From positions 41,751,221 to 41,815,220 of the forward strand of contig ML681992.1 of assembly GCA_007922195.1 (NCBI GenBank): a stretch of 64,000 nucleotides of DNA, read 5' to 3'. The position numbers and the translations under genes were made by a program. Origin of the DNA: Podocnemis expansa (taxonomy: Eukaryota; Chordata; Testudines; Podocnemididae). Of the stretch, positions 23,800 to 35,639 are shown one piece after another; position 1 is the first letter of the stretch; each line of letters starts with the position of its first letter. The notes under the pieces were generated by a model. That model searched no databases, was not told where the DNA came from, and was given only the letters and a program-made list of their open reading frames with translations.

Positions 23800-24880
23800 C
23801 TTATTCTTTTACGTGAAGGCCCCAGTTACAGTCATCAAAGTAGATTTCATTTAAGCCCATAATTTTACATTTTTCTCTATCTGTGAATGCCTCTAGTTTA
23901 TTTATATAGTTTTTGCTGAACATCTTGCATTTATATCTAAGTCTTTATGAATCTTGAAATGGAACTTACTTGCCTTTAAACTGTCACTCATAAATCCAAA
24001 ATTTATCTGTGTTACATAGCTCATATTCATGCTAAGTACATACTCTTTCTCTTTCCTTCCTGATATAGTACTTTTTATGCCTTCAGCTTCTCCTCTTTGG
24101 TACAGATACTAAGTTCCCGTGCACATAGTTTCCTCCTGAAACTTTAGTTAAAATGGTCTCTTTAAATCTCTTCTTGCTCATCTTTGAAACTTCTAACTCA
24201 CTCCTTACTGATTCACACGATTCCCCATCTACCCTACAATGATCTCCAGTGTTCATTTCTTTCACTGCATCTCTCAAGGCAAGCAATCAAGTTTCTAATC
24301 TGTCTTACTGTGCCTGGTCTCAAATGAGACACCAGAACACGCACATAGCAGTAATAACTTTTCTAGAGGACCTTTTCTTAATCTTTGTTCCTTCCCTTTC
24401 ACTTGCAGGAGTTCTAAACCAATTTCTCTAATAGTTAGTAGAACAGCAAGATGGCACTCAATAAATTAGATAGCAACACAATCAGACATGGTAAATAAAA
24501 TAAAATAAAATAAAAATTAAAATTAAAATAAAAATAAAAATAAAATGTCTTTTCCACATTTCATTTGTTTGACTTTTATATGAATTTTTACAGGCAACCT
24601 TACAATCAAATCCAGGTATCCTAAGTAAGAGATGCATCTCACCCATGTCAAAGTCTGTATGTGAAAATTTCCCTTCCTCTTTATGTGAACGTAACATTAA
24701 CAAATTATTATTGCTGCCACAGATACAAAGATCTGATAAACTGTCAGAAGGCCTATTTTCCACTTGTTTCACAGACAGTCTCTCAAGTGTGGGTATTTTC
24801 CTTAGCACAGCCCTGATGTTGGTCACACAGAGCTCTCTGAGTTACTCGCTGCACTAGCAGCCTTTTTTTCCTTTTGTTTC
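23800..24880 (-). mobile_element. Probable 5' half of a CR1/L2-clade LINE
   Basis: On the minus strand, near 23,930-23,830, a frame reads NKLEAFTDREKCKIMGLNEI followed by YFDDCNWG. This resembles the start of the AP endonuclease of CR1-type LINEs (N-K-L ... I-G-L-T-E-T-W). Upstream minus-strand frames (24,286-24,083; 24,826-24,482) could be ORF1 remnants, though I do not recognise them. An (AAAAT)n tract lies at 24,491-24,545. No RT is present here. Confidence 0.35.
24491..24545. repeat. (AAAAT)n low complexity
   Basis: Pentanucleotide aaaat/aaaaat tract. Confidence 0.9.
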
Positions 24881-24899
24881 TTATATAATGATATGCATC

Positions 24900-25890
24900 G
24901 TGTTCCATAACATATCCTGTAGGACCAAGCTCAGCCCCTGCTCGCAACAAAGAGTCCGCTACTTACTGCCACTAGTCAATTACCTGCAGCTTTCAGCAGC
25001 AAAGATAAAGCTGTTTAATGCATCAGGTAGAAGAGGCCCATCAGATAGCAGACACAAAGCATAGCATAAAAAAAACTGCATAGGAAGGGGTGCATTCAAG
25101 TAGTGAAATTAATTGTGGATCCATCATTCTAATTTGCCTTCCACACATCTTACTCTACATGAGCAGAAGACCAATTTAAGGTTAAATTGCCAAGTTCCCA
25201 TTTGCCATACCCTCTGACAATATATCTGATCTCCCATTACATCTGTGAACTATGGAGGGAACCCAGTCTATTAAGAATGCATTATGCAGAGATATTAGAG
25301 ATGAATTTCCTGGCAAGGACATTCCTCCCTCCAGATGCCCCATCTATTTCCCATACAGAACTGACTCTACAGCAATTTTGGTAAATTTAGAGGCCATAAT
25401 ATTTATAGATAAGCTGACCCTTTACACAATGACTAAAACCAAGTCACATACATAGGGATAACTTCTGTTCTATTATATTTCTAGCACCACTGAACACAGT
25501 GAGTTTGACAGTGATTTTACAGTGGTGTAAGCTAGAGCAGAAGTTGACCCAAAGTCTGCAATTCAACTCTTTCAAATGAAAGGAGAATTTCATTTACAGT
25601 GATATTGATTTTTGGTTGATTTTTTTCAAGTTATAATAAAACCACAGCAATAAAAAATAAACAAGGATGTGATTTTGCTCAGCAATAGATGTACTCAATT
25701 TTCACTTGGAATACATACATTATCACCTTTCAGTTCCTCTGAGAAACTAACACTGAAGAAAAAGCCCCAGTTTACCCAAAAGAAACTGCAGCAAGAAACT
25801 GATTACTTCTGTTCCCCTGTCCTCTTTAATAAAAGGTTTTAGATTCTCACAGTTAAAGAAAATCTTGGGGTCATTTATTTAAAATATTTA
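24900..25890. other. No gene recognised
   Basis: AT-rich unique sequence; nothing supported. Confidence 0.5.
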
Positions 25891-25896
25891 GCAAAG

Positions 25897-26106
25897 TTCC
25901 AAAGCGGCAACCATGTTAGTCTAGTTTAGTAAAACATACAAAGAGTCCTGTGGCACTTAAAGACTATGAATGTATTTACTGCATAAGCTTTCATGGGAGA
26001 AAATCCCACTATGTCAAATGGCTGAAAAGTGGGATTTTCTCCTGCAAAAGCTCATGCAATAAATAAATCTGTTAGTCTTTAAGTGCTGCAGGACTCCTTG
26101 TTTGTT
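25897..26106. repeat. PLE terminal snapback, second copy
   Basis: Leader ttccaaagcggcaaccatgt, then left arm 25,934-26,010 and right arm 26,028-26,106, inverted copies with a 17-base loop. Same landmarks as at 4,045 (gggagaaaatcccact and its complement; ttagtctttaagtgc). Two independent copies with the same layout show that the snapback itself is an inserted unit. Confidence 0.65.
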
Positions 26107-26109
26107 TTA

Positions 26110-28258
26110 AAATGTGTAGGGATTGATTGCCCTCTTACTTCCCAGTTTTACATCATTGCAACTCCATTGTTTCCAAATGGAGTTATACATATCTTACACT
26201 GGCTTAAATGACAGAAGGATCAGGCCCTTATAATCCCAGAACATAACTGATAGCTATCAAATGTTCCTATTTTCTGTGAAGTCTCAGAAATGTCAGTAGG
26301 TTCTTTCAGAACCATCCTTGACAAGGATTGGATTCGGTAACAAAAACGGATTGTTTTGATACAATAGGTACATTTGTAGCCCAGAGACCCACAATTGCTT
26401 TAAGAAATACATGTAAATCATTGAGAATGTATAAAACATGCTTTAAAAAAATCAATCTTTTTCAAAAACATCATTTTCACTCTTTCTTTATAAATCAAAA
26501 AAGGCCAGGATAAAAAACAAAGGAATGGTGAGCTTAAAGGGTCATCAAATGCATTATATCTGCATAGTTCATCTGTCTTTCACAATTTATAGTCATTTTA
26601 ATAATTTTGCTTAATTGCTAGTTCTGAAAAGAACAATGAGTTTGGGGAAAAAGCATAAGGAGTCCTTTGTTATTCTTTTTAAAAAGTACTTCAGTTTTGT
26701 TCTCCACGTACTTAGCCCAAGAAAAACTTAAAGTCTATGGAAAAAATGATAGTGAATGAAAGGTTGACACTGAAAGGTGCTTGGAAAATAAAATATTGTA
26801 ATTTTTAAAGGTTCTGAATTCAAGAACATATTCCAGGAAGTCTCCATTAATTGCCTACCCACACATCTTCTATCTGTCACGTATATGAGCCTAAATGGGT
26901 GACACACATAAAATACATATATGTACACACATTGCACACACTTTTTTTGTGCAGATTAATTTGTTGTGCATGGAGACTGCTGTTCACTAAGACTCCAAGC
27001 CTGAATGAATGGAACACAATGTACTTCCACAGACCTAAAATTAGGCATGTGTGTAAATCTATGAAGGACTGGAGTTTTAGGACTGTGCATTCTTCAAGGT
27101 ATGGATTGTACAATCACCCACTTGTTTGCTGGCTTGTGATATACATAATCTAGTGGTCCCTCTTGGTCTTGTATAATGTGAATTAATTTATTTATTTTAA
27201 ACAATGCCTTAGATAATGGGTCTGGAGACTCTAAACATTCTACTACTACATAAATAATGATATTACTATTTTAAACTAACTTTTAGCCATACTTAGCTTG
27301 TGATTGTGCTCACACCAGCTTCTATAATTCTCAAAAACACAACCCACCTTGACAACATTTATCACAAACACAAAATTACTTTTGGTTAGGAAGTGCCAGG
27401 ACAGGAGCTCAAGAGAGATTCCCAACCAGTCAGTAACACACTTGACATTGGGAGAAGACGTGGTTCAGATGTACATCAAAACTAAACTTCCAGTGAAATC
27501 CTAGTTCTCATAAGAGGTGAAGGAAGAGCTCTCTTCAGCTGCAAAGCTTTTATTTAAGGTTTTCAAACTGAGATGTTTAATTTAAACCATGTAATTTAAA
27601 TTACGCAATGGTTCAAGAGTCCCAGAGTTTCCTCACACGATAACTTAAATACAGAGGTAGAAGGGCAGAAGTTGTGCTGCTGTTTTGCACTATTTGCCTG
27701 TGAGATTTTGGTCATAGATCCATGTATCAAATCCCAGGGGGAATACCTCACTACAAAAGGCACGCTGCCAGGACAGAAGCTCCAGCACCACCAGACAGAC
27801 CACTACACATGATGTCACCAGTGGAGAGGGCTCTCTTTAAAGAAACAGTACGGAACAGTTTTGTTTACCTTTTTCTGTGTTTTGTATTGCATGGAGGCAC
27901 TAGTAGATGGCATAACTTAGAGCACCTCTTAGTTTCTTCTAACATATAGAAGGGCACCAGTACTGAAAAAAACAGCCCAGTATTAGCAAGGTGTATATTA
28001 TTCTTTGAAAACTCAACCAGCACTCCATGAAATTCTCCTGCAACTTTGGATTTAGCACAGATTTCACACTGAAATAATCAAGCACAAGCTCTGGATTTAT
28101 CCATAAAATTATCTCATTGACTGAAATGGCTGTAGGACCAGGCTTTCAATGTATAATCTTATGTAACTCATTGATGAAAAACAATATATTTTCACTAAAA
28201 TATGTTTAAAATATGCCTATTTATTAAAAGAAGGTTTAACATAAATAACAAATGTGCA
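26110..28258. other. No gene recognised
   Basis: 26,150-26,232 carries the ancient palindromic motif (aactccattgtttccaaatg, ending atcaggccc). The remainder is AT-rich and unique; several short frames show no recognisable protein. Confidence 0.5.
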
Positions 28259-28261
28259 TAT

Positions 28262-28392
28262 AAATATCCAGAGGGGTAGCCATGTAAGTCTGTGTACAGC
28301 AAAAATAAGAGTCCAGGGGTACCTTATAGACTAACAGATTTCTTCAGGCATAAGCTTTTGTGGGCTCCAACCCACTCTGTCAGATTCAATAT
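28262..28392 (-). repeat. PLE terminal fragment
   Basis: Plus-strand landmarks gaggggtagccatgtaagtc, accttatagactaacagatt and cataagcttttgtgggctcc are the reverse complement of the PLE end, so this is a single minus-strand fragment without a snapback. Confidence 0.65.
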
Positions 28393-28581
28393 AACATGCA
28401 TATATACACTATGTCATGGTCAGACCAAACACTCCTCATGAAGGATAAAATAAAGATTTAGTCAACAAAATTGCAAATTCTTACTTCAAAATAGCTATAC
28501 TTAGAATATTCACTATCTTTTCTTCATTGACATTTGATTCAGTAAACAAAGAAGTTATAAGTAGTCATCTATCGACAGAAA

Positions 28582-29816
28582 GGGTATGTCCACACACACT
28601 CCTTATTTCGAAACAACAGAGCTTGTTTCGAAATAAGGAATGGCATGGCCACACGACGCACGGCCATTTCGAAAGAAGCAAACCGCTTCTTTCGAAATAG
28701 CCGTGCGCTTTTCGAAATAAGCTAAACCTCGTTTTATTTCGAAAGGGCGTTGTTTCGAAACGGTTGTTTCGAAACAACGCCAAGTGGACATGCCGTTTCG
28801 AAATAACTGGCTGAGCTTCCTCCCAGGGTGCTTAGCACCCTGGGAGGAAGAGCCACCCCCTCAGCACCCTGTCCAGGGTGCTGAGGGGGGGGACAAACCG
28901 CAGGGCACCGGGGCGCTGCCCCCAAGAGCAGCGGGGAGCCCTGCGGAGGGGCGCTGATGCCCCCCCTCTCCCCGCCGCTGGGGTGCTCAGAAGCCGGGCG
29001 GCCGGGTGCCGGGGCTCCCCGCTCTCCCCACAGCCGGGGCTGCTGCCCACCCCCACAGTGGGGTCCGGGGGCACCCGGCTCTCCCTGCCGCCAGGGCTGG
29101 CGGCAAAGCCCGGGGCAGGGAGCCGGGGCCGCGGCTTTTCCCTGCCGCGGGGGNNNNNNNNNNNNNNNNNNNNNNNNNNNNNNNNNNNNNNNNNNNNNNN
29201 NNNNNNNNNNNNNNNNNNNNNNNNNNNNNNNNNNNNNNNNNNNNNNNNNNNNNNNNNNNNNNNNNNNNNNNNNNNNNNNNNNNNNNNNNNNNNNNNNNNN
29301 NNNNNNNNNNNNNNNNNNNNNNNNNNNNNNNNNNNNNNNNNNNNNNNNNNNNNNNNNNNNNNNNNNNNNNNNNNNNNNNNNNNNNNNNNNNNNNNNNNNN
29401 NNNNNNNNNNNNNNNNNNNNNNNNNNNNNNNNNNNNNNNNNNNNNNNNNNNNNNNNNNNNNNNNNNNNNNNNNNNNNNNNNNNNNNNNNNNNNNNNNNNN
29501 NNNNNNNNNNNNNNNNNNNNNNNNNNNNNNNNNNNNNNNNNNNNNNNNNNNNNCCAGGTGAGGCGCGGTGCCTGCAGCCCTTTGCAGGCACCCACGGGGT
29601 GCAGTGCGCCTCTGCACTGCACCCTGTGGGTGCCTGCAGCCCCCAGAGGAAGCGAAATAGCAGGTCCACACTGTGGACCTGCTATTTCGCTCCCTTATTT
29701 CGAGGACACAGTTTTGTTATTTCGAAACAAGTTATTTCGAAATAACAGGTTCTTTCGAAATAAGTTATTTTGAAATAGCTTCTTTCGAAATAACAAAACT
29801 GTGTGTAGACATAGCC
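28582..29816. mobile_element. Hairpin-array miniature element with TTCGAA cores
   Basis: Ends gggtatgtccacacaca and, inverted, ggctatgtctacacaca; AAA on both sides may be the target duplication. Between them lie consecutive hairpins: 28,601-28,638 (perfect 16-bp arms), 28,658-28,706 (22-bp arms, one mismatch), 28,746-28,781 (perfect 16), 28,816-28,850 (perfect 17, one-base loop), 28,856-28,889 (perfect 16), then after the gap 29,584-29,637 (24, one mismatch) and 29,652-29,690 (perfect 19). An outer perfect pair lies at 29,706-29,727 and 29,783-29,804. The outer hairpins centre on tttcgaaa. The GC-rich interior has no credible gene. Low divergence between arms suggests a recent insertion. Confidence 0.75.
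29154..29553. other. Assembly gap (400 N)
   Basis: A run of 400 undetermined bases inside the GC-rich, hairpin-rich core of the element above. The hairpins themselves may have blocked sequencing. Long frames that cross it are artefacts. Confidence 0.98.
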
Positions 29817-30046
29817 AAAGAGTTTGTAATGGTGAGGTGGTGAATACAGTTCATTGCATGTATTTAGGCAGGAGGAACTACATCCTAGATTCACAAAAGT
29901 ATGTAAGGATCTAAGGCACATTTAATTTGTCCTGCAATTCAGGACAGCAGGAGCTGTGAGCATTGAAGTGCTGCAGCTCCTGCATGTTGTTGTTGTAGGT
30001 GTGAAGTAAGATTCCTGGTTCATAATACTGTCGTCCTCTTCCACCT

Positions 30047-30180
30047 GGCCTACACTGATGTAAAACAGGAGCCTTTTAATTCATGCCAGCAGCATCTACA
30101 CAGGGGAGATCCAGTGCAACGGTTTGGTGCTCAATGCTATACATGCCCCAACAGCTCAATCAGTGGAGCAGTGTAGACCC
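30047..30180. mobile_element. Possible small DNA-transposon remnant
   Basis: ggcctacactgatg at the left and, inverted, gggtctacactgctcc at the right form a short inverted pair of the style seen at 12,593. No target duplication seen. Confidence 0.35.
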
Positions 30181-30489
30181 ATTCTAAAGGATCTGATCTG
30201 ATTGACAACACCCCCCCCCCCGAACCTTTTGCTGTCTAAGCTCATATGGCAGCTGAATTTTTGCAGTAAGAGTTCCCTAGGAACCTATGTTTCAGTCTCT
30301 GGGCATGTGCACTGTTGTCTCACCCTGAGCATCCAGATGCAGATCTCCCACCTAAACCCCAGAGCTACTCACAAACCAGGGGAAGAGTTGGTTTGGCCAT
30401 CAAAATCACATTCAGGAGCCCACCCAATAGGCAATGTCAAAAAGTATCAATTGGATCAGGTCTGTCAGCTGCTCTTGGTGTCTCTAGAT

Positions 30490-30665
30490 CAGAAGTTTTC
30501 AAACTTAGGGTCGGGACCCAGAACGTCAGGCACTGAGTCATGGCACCCCTGATGCTGCTGCTGCTGCCAGAATGGACTGCATTGCTCAAAGATGTAATTG
30601 TTGGGTAATGGGCATAAATGATTTTTTTCAACTGGGTCTCAAGAGAAAGAGTTTGAAAACCACTG
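30490..30665. mobile_element. hAT miniature element, perfect 8-bp duplication
   Basis: Ends cagaagttttcaaact and inverted cagtggttttcaaact. The duplication ctctagat is perfect at 30,482-30,489 and 30,666-30,673. Length 176 bp, non-coding. Terminal sequence is close to those at 11,323, 42,305 and 44,789. Confidence 0.9.
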
Positions 30666-30674
30666 CTCTAGATT

Positions 30675-31305
30675 TCCCAGCTTTCTCCTATCTGGACTCC
30701 CTCTATTCATCTCAAGTTAGCCCAGTTCATCAATTTAACAAATCAAGCCTTAAACACCAAGGCTTGCAGATTTCCCATTTCCCTTTCAGTTTCTTAGCAG
30801 CAGTTTGGCGTTTGACTTTTGTCCCTCCGTTATTTTAAGCCTTGCTACATCACCATCTCAATCTCATCTTTTCTTTATAGCCAGCTTGTTTCCCCTACAG
30901 GTCCCACATGCCAGTGCATTTTTTCACAATGGTGATTCTGGCAGTTGTGCTGGGGCGTGTCAATCCTGGAAAAGCTTCTGCTTATGCTCATTCTTTTTCT
31001 TTCTTTGGCATCCTTCAGTCTTGAGACCATGGGCACAAACCCCTGAGAGGCAGAAAATTTCCTCAGATTATATGTCAGGTGTGGCAGAAGAGACCCAATT
31101 ATATGTTTGCTGTGGCTGAAGAGACCCAGTCAAGAGAGAAAATCTCTGTCTGTATATATAAAAGTTAGAACAAGTAGTGCAAAGTTGTGCAATAAATACA
31201 AATAGTTATGCAGTGCTGCTATTTTTAAACTTTTTTTAAAAAAAAGATAAATCAAAATACTACAATATTTTACTAATTTGATTAGGCTGTGAGTGTTTTG
31301 GTCAA
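30675..31305. other. No gene recognised
   Basis: Unique sequence; pyrimidine-rich in places. Nothing supported. Confidence 0.5.
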
Positions 31306-31309
31306 CATC

Positions 31310-31925
31310 TCTCCATGTTTTCCTTCAATATCTTCATCTTCTTCAGAAGAGGACCTAACAAGTAGTGACATTTAAACATTTGTCACATTTAAAGGTGATG
31401 TTTCAACACTTTGCAACCTGTCTTCTGTGAGCATTTTTCTCCTCTGCTAAACTAATCTGCTCTCTCTCATAGCTCTGGAGATCTTTAATGAGCTTGTGTT
31501 TTCAGTGGCAGCAGTCCTGAAAGTGATCTTTACACTTATCCATATCCATGTCCATTTCTTTGAATTTTGGGTCTTTTAGATATTTAGATCGTTTCCAAAA
31601 TACCAATTTGCCTTAAAATATGTCTTTTGAGATATGCCAATCATTCATTTCACTCTAGCCAGCAGAGTCGTCTCTGTTTAAGGAGTGTTTGCATACTGGG
31701 TATGCTGGCCTTCTTGAGTTCCTCAGTGTTGGAGACTCTGTCCATCCAGGAGATTCCAAAAATTCAATGGAACCAATGCATATGAAACAGGTGGAGCCTG
31801 TTTTCCTGATGAGAATATAAGGTCCATGTCTCAATCCCATAAAAAAGAGTAATGATAACACATGAAAAATCCACACAGGTCTTTGTGTGTTCTGTCAGTT
31901 TATTGTTTTGCCATACCTTTTTGCT
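31310..31925 (-). mobile_element. LINE C-terminal coding fragment
   Basis: On the minus strand, around 31,850-31,690, broken frames read GIETWTLYSHQENRLHLFHM and then GISWMDRVSNTEELKKASIP, the well-known segment downstream of the RT in a non-LTR element (LLYG-x-ETWT ... I-x-W-x-D-x-V). The rest toward 31,310 fits the C-terminal tail (KDHFQDC-like). Several stops. RTE- or jockey-like; clade not settled. Confidence 0.55.
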
Positions 31926-32099
31926 CTATCTAGAGATTGTCATGGTAGTTTTTACAATGTGGATAGTGAACTCTTTCAAGTGAAAGGTTGACTGTAATAG
32001 CAGACCCCACATATGTGAACTTATATGGGGTCTGAAGCCCAATTACAGGGCCCCTCAGAAGAGTTCACACAAAACAGCTGGAAGGGAGGAAAGAAGGGA

Positions 32100-32530
32100 G
32101 CTCCCTCATAACTTATAGCCCAGTGGTCAATGGCCTCACCTGGTATATGGAAGACCACTAGTTCAACTCCCTGTCTCTTGGCTTCTTTTAAAAGTGGCAC
32201 AGACACATCAATCCAAAGAGGGTACCCAGCTGTGAGTAACTAGCAAAATTCAGTGGCTCTCCACAGTCTGCATTTAAGTGCCTATATCCATGTGAGGGTG
32301 AGGCTTAGCGCACACAATTCTGGTCAGCATCTTTCACTGGCTAACTTAGGTAGCTTCCTGCCCAGCATGCTAGCTTTTGTGAATTGCAGTCTCCCTTTAA
32401 CTTGTATGGAGATCCCAGGTGCCTAACTCATTTTGTGAATTGCAGTGATTTTCTAGGTGCCTAAAAGTTATCAACACAACACCTAGCTCCTAGTCTGTCA
32501 TGAGACCTATATGCCTCAACATGCAAAGCT
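32100..32530 (+). repeat. tRNA-like unit with gtgcctaa repeat body
   Basis: A-box-like tatagcccagtggtcaatgg at about 32,116 and B-box-like agttcaactccc at about 32,159, then a body with gtgcctaa-type strings and repeated ttttgtgaattgcagt (32,374 and 32,433). Matches the composite at 22,430. Confidence 0.5.
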
Positions 32531-32534
32531 CACC

Positions 32535-35500
32535 TTAGTTTTAGTACTTTTGAACAGTCTCTACTACTAGCACCTTTATGTTATTATAGAGTCACCTGTA
32601 ATAAAAGAAAAAAAAAACACCTCTGGTAAATCTCAAAAAGGAGCATGGGAAACATGATTTTGAAGCAGAGTAGTTTTAACACAGATAACTGAACTTCAAT
32701 ACTTGCTTACCCATTTCATAAGCTTGGCAGTTTAGCTCATCTAAGTTAAATCAGAACTCAGACCAAAGCTTTAGCTGTGGCGATAAATGCAAAAGCAACA
32801 GTGGTAGTTTGGACTTCCCTGAAAGCGAAATTCAAAAGGCTTATAGCCCCATATAGGAGCAGAGGAATATAAAAGCTATTCCTCATGGAATCAGAGAAAT
32901 TTACTCAAAACCTTTTGGTCACAAATAATCAACTCAGTTTAGTGAACTTTTGGTGTAATTCTCTTATCTCAACAGCAAAAATTGCCTTTTATATTTAACC
33001 TTGATCATTAAAGCTGGCACAAAAAGGAAAGCAGATTTTAGTGTTCAGAGCAGCAGGAAGTCTTTTAGAAATATGAATTTGCTAGAGGAAGATTAGGCCA
33101 GACCAACTCAACCCACTGAAAAGAACTCAGATCAAATACTTCATGGGAAAGATCTGAGAACATCAAGGTATGGTATAGTAGAGACTTTGTGGAGGAAAGA
33201 CAAAAAAATGCAAAGCAAAAGGAGGATCATTTTCATAGTCTGATACTTCAAGTGAACAACTGTGCTAAAGAAACTAATCATTGTCTTTAAAAGAAATTCA
33301 GATACAACATTAGCTCATGTTCTGTAACTATTTAATGGAAAACAATTCTATAGGCTGAAATCCCCTTCAATAATATCTGCCTTAGAGTTATCATTATAAA
33401 ATTAAGGTCCCAAACACACATCATCATTAAATGACTGCAGGAACTTTTCATAATAATACATGACATTTTTTCATAATAGGATGTGTGCCACCTTTGTACT
33501 GAAACTTCCATTTGGTTAATTAAATTTTGTCTGTTTAAATTTCACTCAGACTCGGTCAACTATCTTTTTTTCCCCCATATCCCAGAACCATTGGGTAGCG
33601 CTTTTAAACAATATCTGTATCCTATTCTAGATGTGACTGGGAAAAGAAGTTCCCATATACAGACTTTTTTATTGGATTCTAAAATAATCAAGTATCATTC
33701 TTGATGAACGATATTATATAAAATATAATGACATATATAATCACCTTATTATGGCTTTTCAGACACCTTTATAATCAAATCTCTTTCACACTGAAATTGA
33801 AAACTGAAATACAGATATTGAAAATAATAAAAAGTGCCTTTTCTGTATTTTTTCTAGGTCGGTGGAATGAATTCTTATACCATAGTCATGATTTGAAAAG
33901 AAACATTCTCATTACTAAGTTAAAGAGCTAATTCCATCCTTAAGTTGTCAGACACTTGCTATAGTATACTCAAACTATTAATCCTGGGGGAGGTTGTTTG
34001 TCTTTGTTTTTAAATACGTGTTGCTCTCATAATTGTATGTTACTGCTCCGACTCTAAAAGTGATGTAAGGGCTTACTTTAGTTAGCTGTTACTCCACTGT
34101 GTGTATGATCTTTGTCCCTTAAGGCAAACAGGAAAACAAGCTTTAATCTCATGTGGCCTTCCTTTAGAGTAAACTTTGAACTGAATTTTAAAAAGCAAAA
34201 CAAACAAACAACCCCCCCCACACACACACAAAGAGACATTTGCAGGTAGAGCTCTACTGTAAAATTCCCAGAACTGCCTTTAGGAACTATATAGTTTATA
34301 ACAATTTATGACAGGTGTGCATACCAACTGTAAAATAGACAGTCTCTCTCTCTCCCCTCCTCTCTCATCTAAAAAAAAAAAAAGCTCCATTTGTTTCACG
34401 AGAAAAGTAATTGCTATGGGACACTTACAGTTGTTTGACTAAAAATGTAACAATGCGTTAGAGCCAAATTAATTATAATTATTTATCAATTGTGTAATGC
34501 CAATCTGCAAAATGTCTTCCATACGAAAGATATCTTCACACTTGAAAACACACAGTGGGACAGAATTTCTCTCCGGTGTAAACCCAAGGAAATCAAAGGA
34601 AGCAAAACAGGAATTAATTTGACCCATTGTAACGTTCTTCTTTTGTAAATTTAAACTTTCACTGATGTTTTTGAGCAAAGACTCAAACAGTGTGTTATGT
34701 TTGAGTTGTGATAAGAAGCAGATCATTAGAATGCTAAGAAATTATCTACCCAAGACAACACTAGTTTTGTCAGTTTTTTCATTTCCTGTTGTGAACTTTG
34801 AAGAACTGTAATTCAGTGCATCACAGAAATAACAAAGCCTCCAGGCAAAGCATTTTCTTAGCGCACAGGTGATCTTGTCACGCAGGGTTCTGATCTGATT
34901 TTGGCATAGGCTTTGGAACCCAGAATCAAAATGTATATTGTAAACAAAATACTCTTCTCCATACGCAGCCCAAGTAATTGAAGTAATGAAGAGACCACAG
35001 TGGCAGGGAGAGGTAAAAAGAATCCTTCCCCCAGGCTACCAAGCAACAGCAAAGTCAGTTTGTGCACCAAATTGAAAGATGAATCTATGGGGCTCTAAGA
35101 CATTGTCATTTAAACCTTCTTTTGTGTAAAGTTTCATCATCGTGATCAATCAACTAATGGTAACCATCCTCTATCATTTACTGATTTAAGTTATGTAATA
35201 ATATAAATGACTAGATAAAAGTTTTTCATAAGGGGTGAGAATGGCCTGATCCAAAATGCAGGATACAAAGACTTCTGAACTCTGGAAGAGGTCAGATCTG
35301 TACCTGGGCTTCACATGTGGTCTCATTTTTACACCAGGGAAACCAAAACTTCAAAGGCAGAATTCTCAAGTTTTGGGAAAGCCTCAAACCTCTTCAAAAT
35401 TACTGCCTCTTTTGCCTGTAAGAAATCACGGTAGAGCTTGTAAAAGCATTCAGCATACATCTAACACTGTTCCCATTCAAGTAGGGGTGCAACACTTTTT

Positions 35501-35635
35501 GATTTAATTCTGGGCACAGAATTAGGTCAATGTGGAACTGTTTTGAAAATCCCATTCATGATGAGGAGACTGAGTAGCTCTTACAAAATGCCCATATTTA
35601 CTCATATAATTATAAATCTTAGAAACACCAGTATT
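32535..35635. other. No gene recognised
   Basis: AT-rich unique sequence. Low complexity at 34,205-34,235 (ac/c tract) and 34,341-34,383 (tc then A). The ancient palindromic motif is possibly at 34,550-34,600. No exon, promoter or RNA gene supported. Confidence 0.5.
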
Positions 35636-35639
35636 ACAT

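Noticed and set aside
28900..29150. CpG-island promoter
   Set aside because: The GC-rich stretch lies wholly inside a mobile element and has no adjacent exon.
28734..29773. Long open frames of 211-311 codons on both strands
   Set aside because: They cross the 400-N gap and are mostly undetermined residues; the real flanks are GC-rich hairpin sequence of a mobile element.
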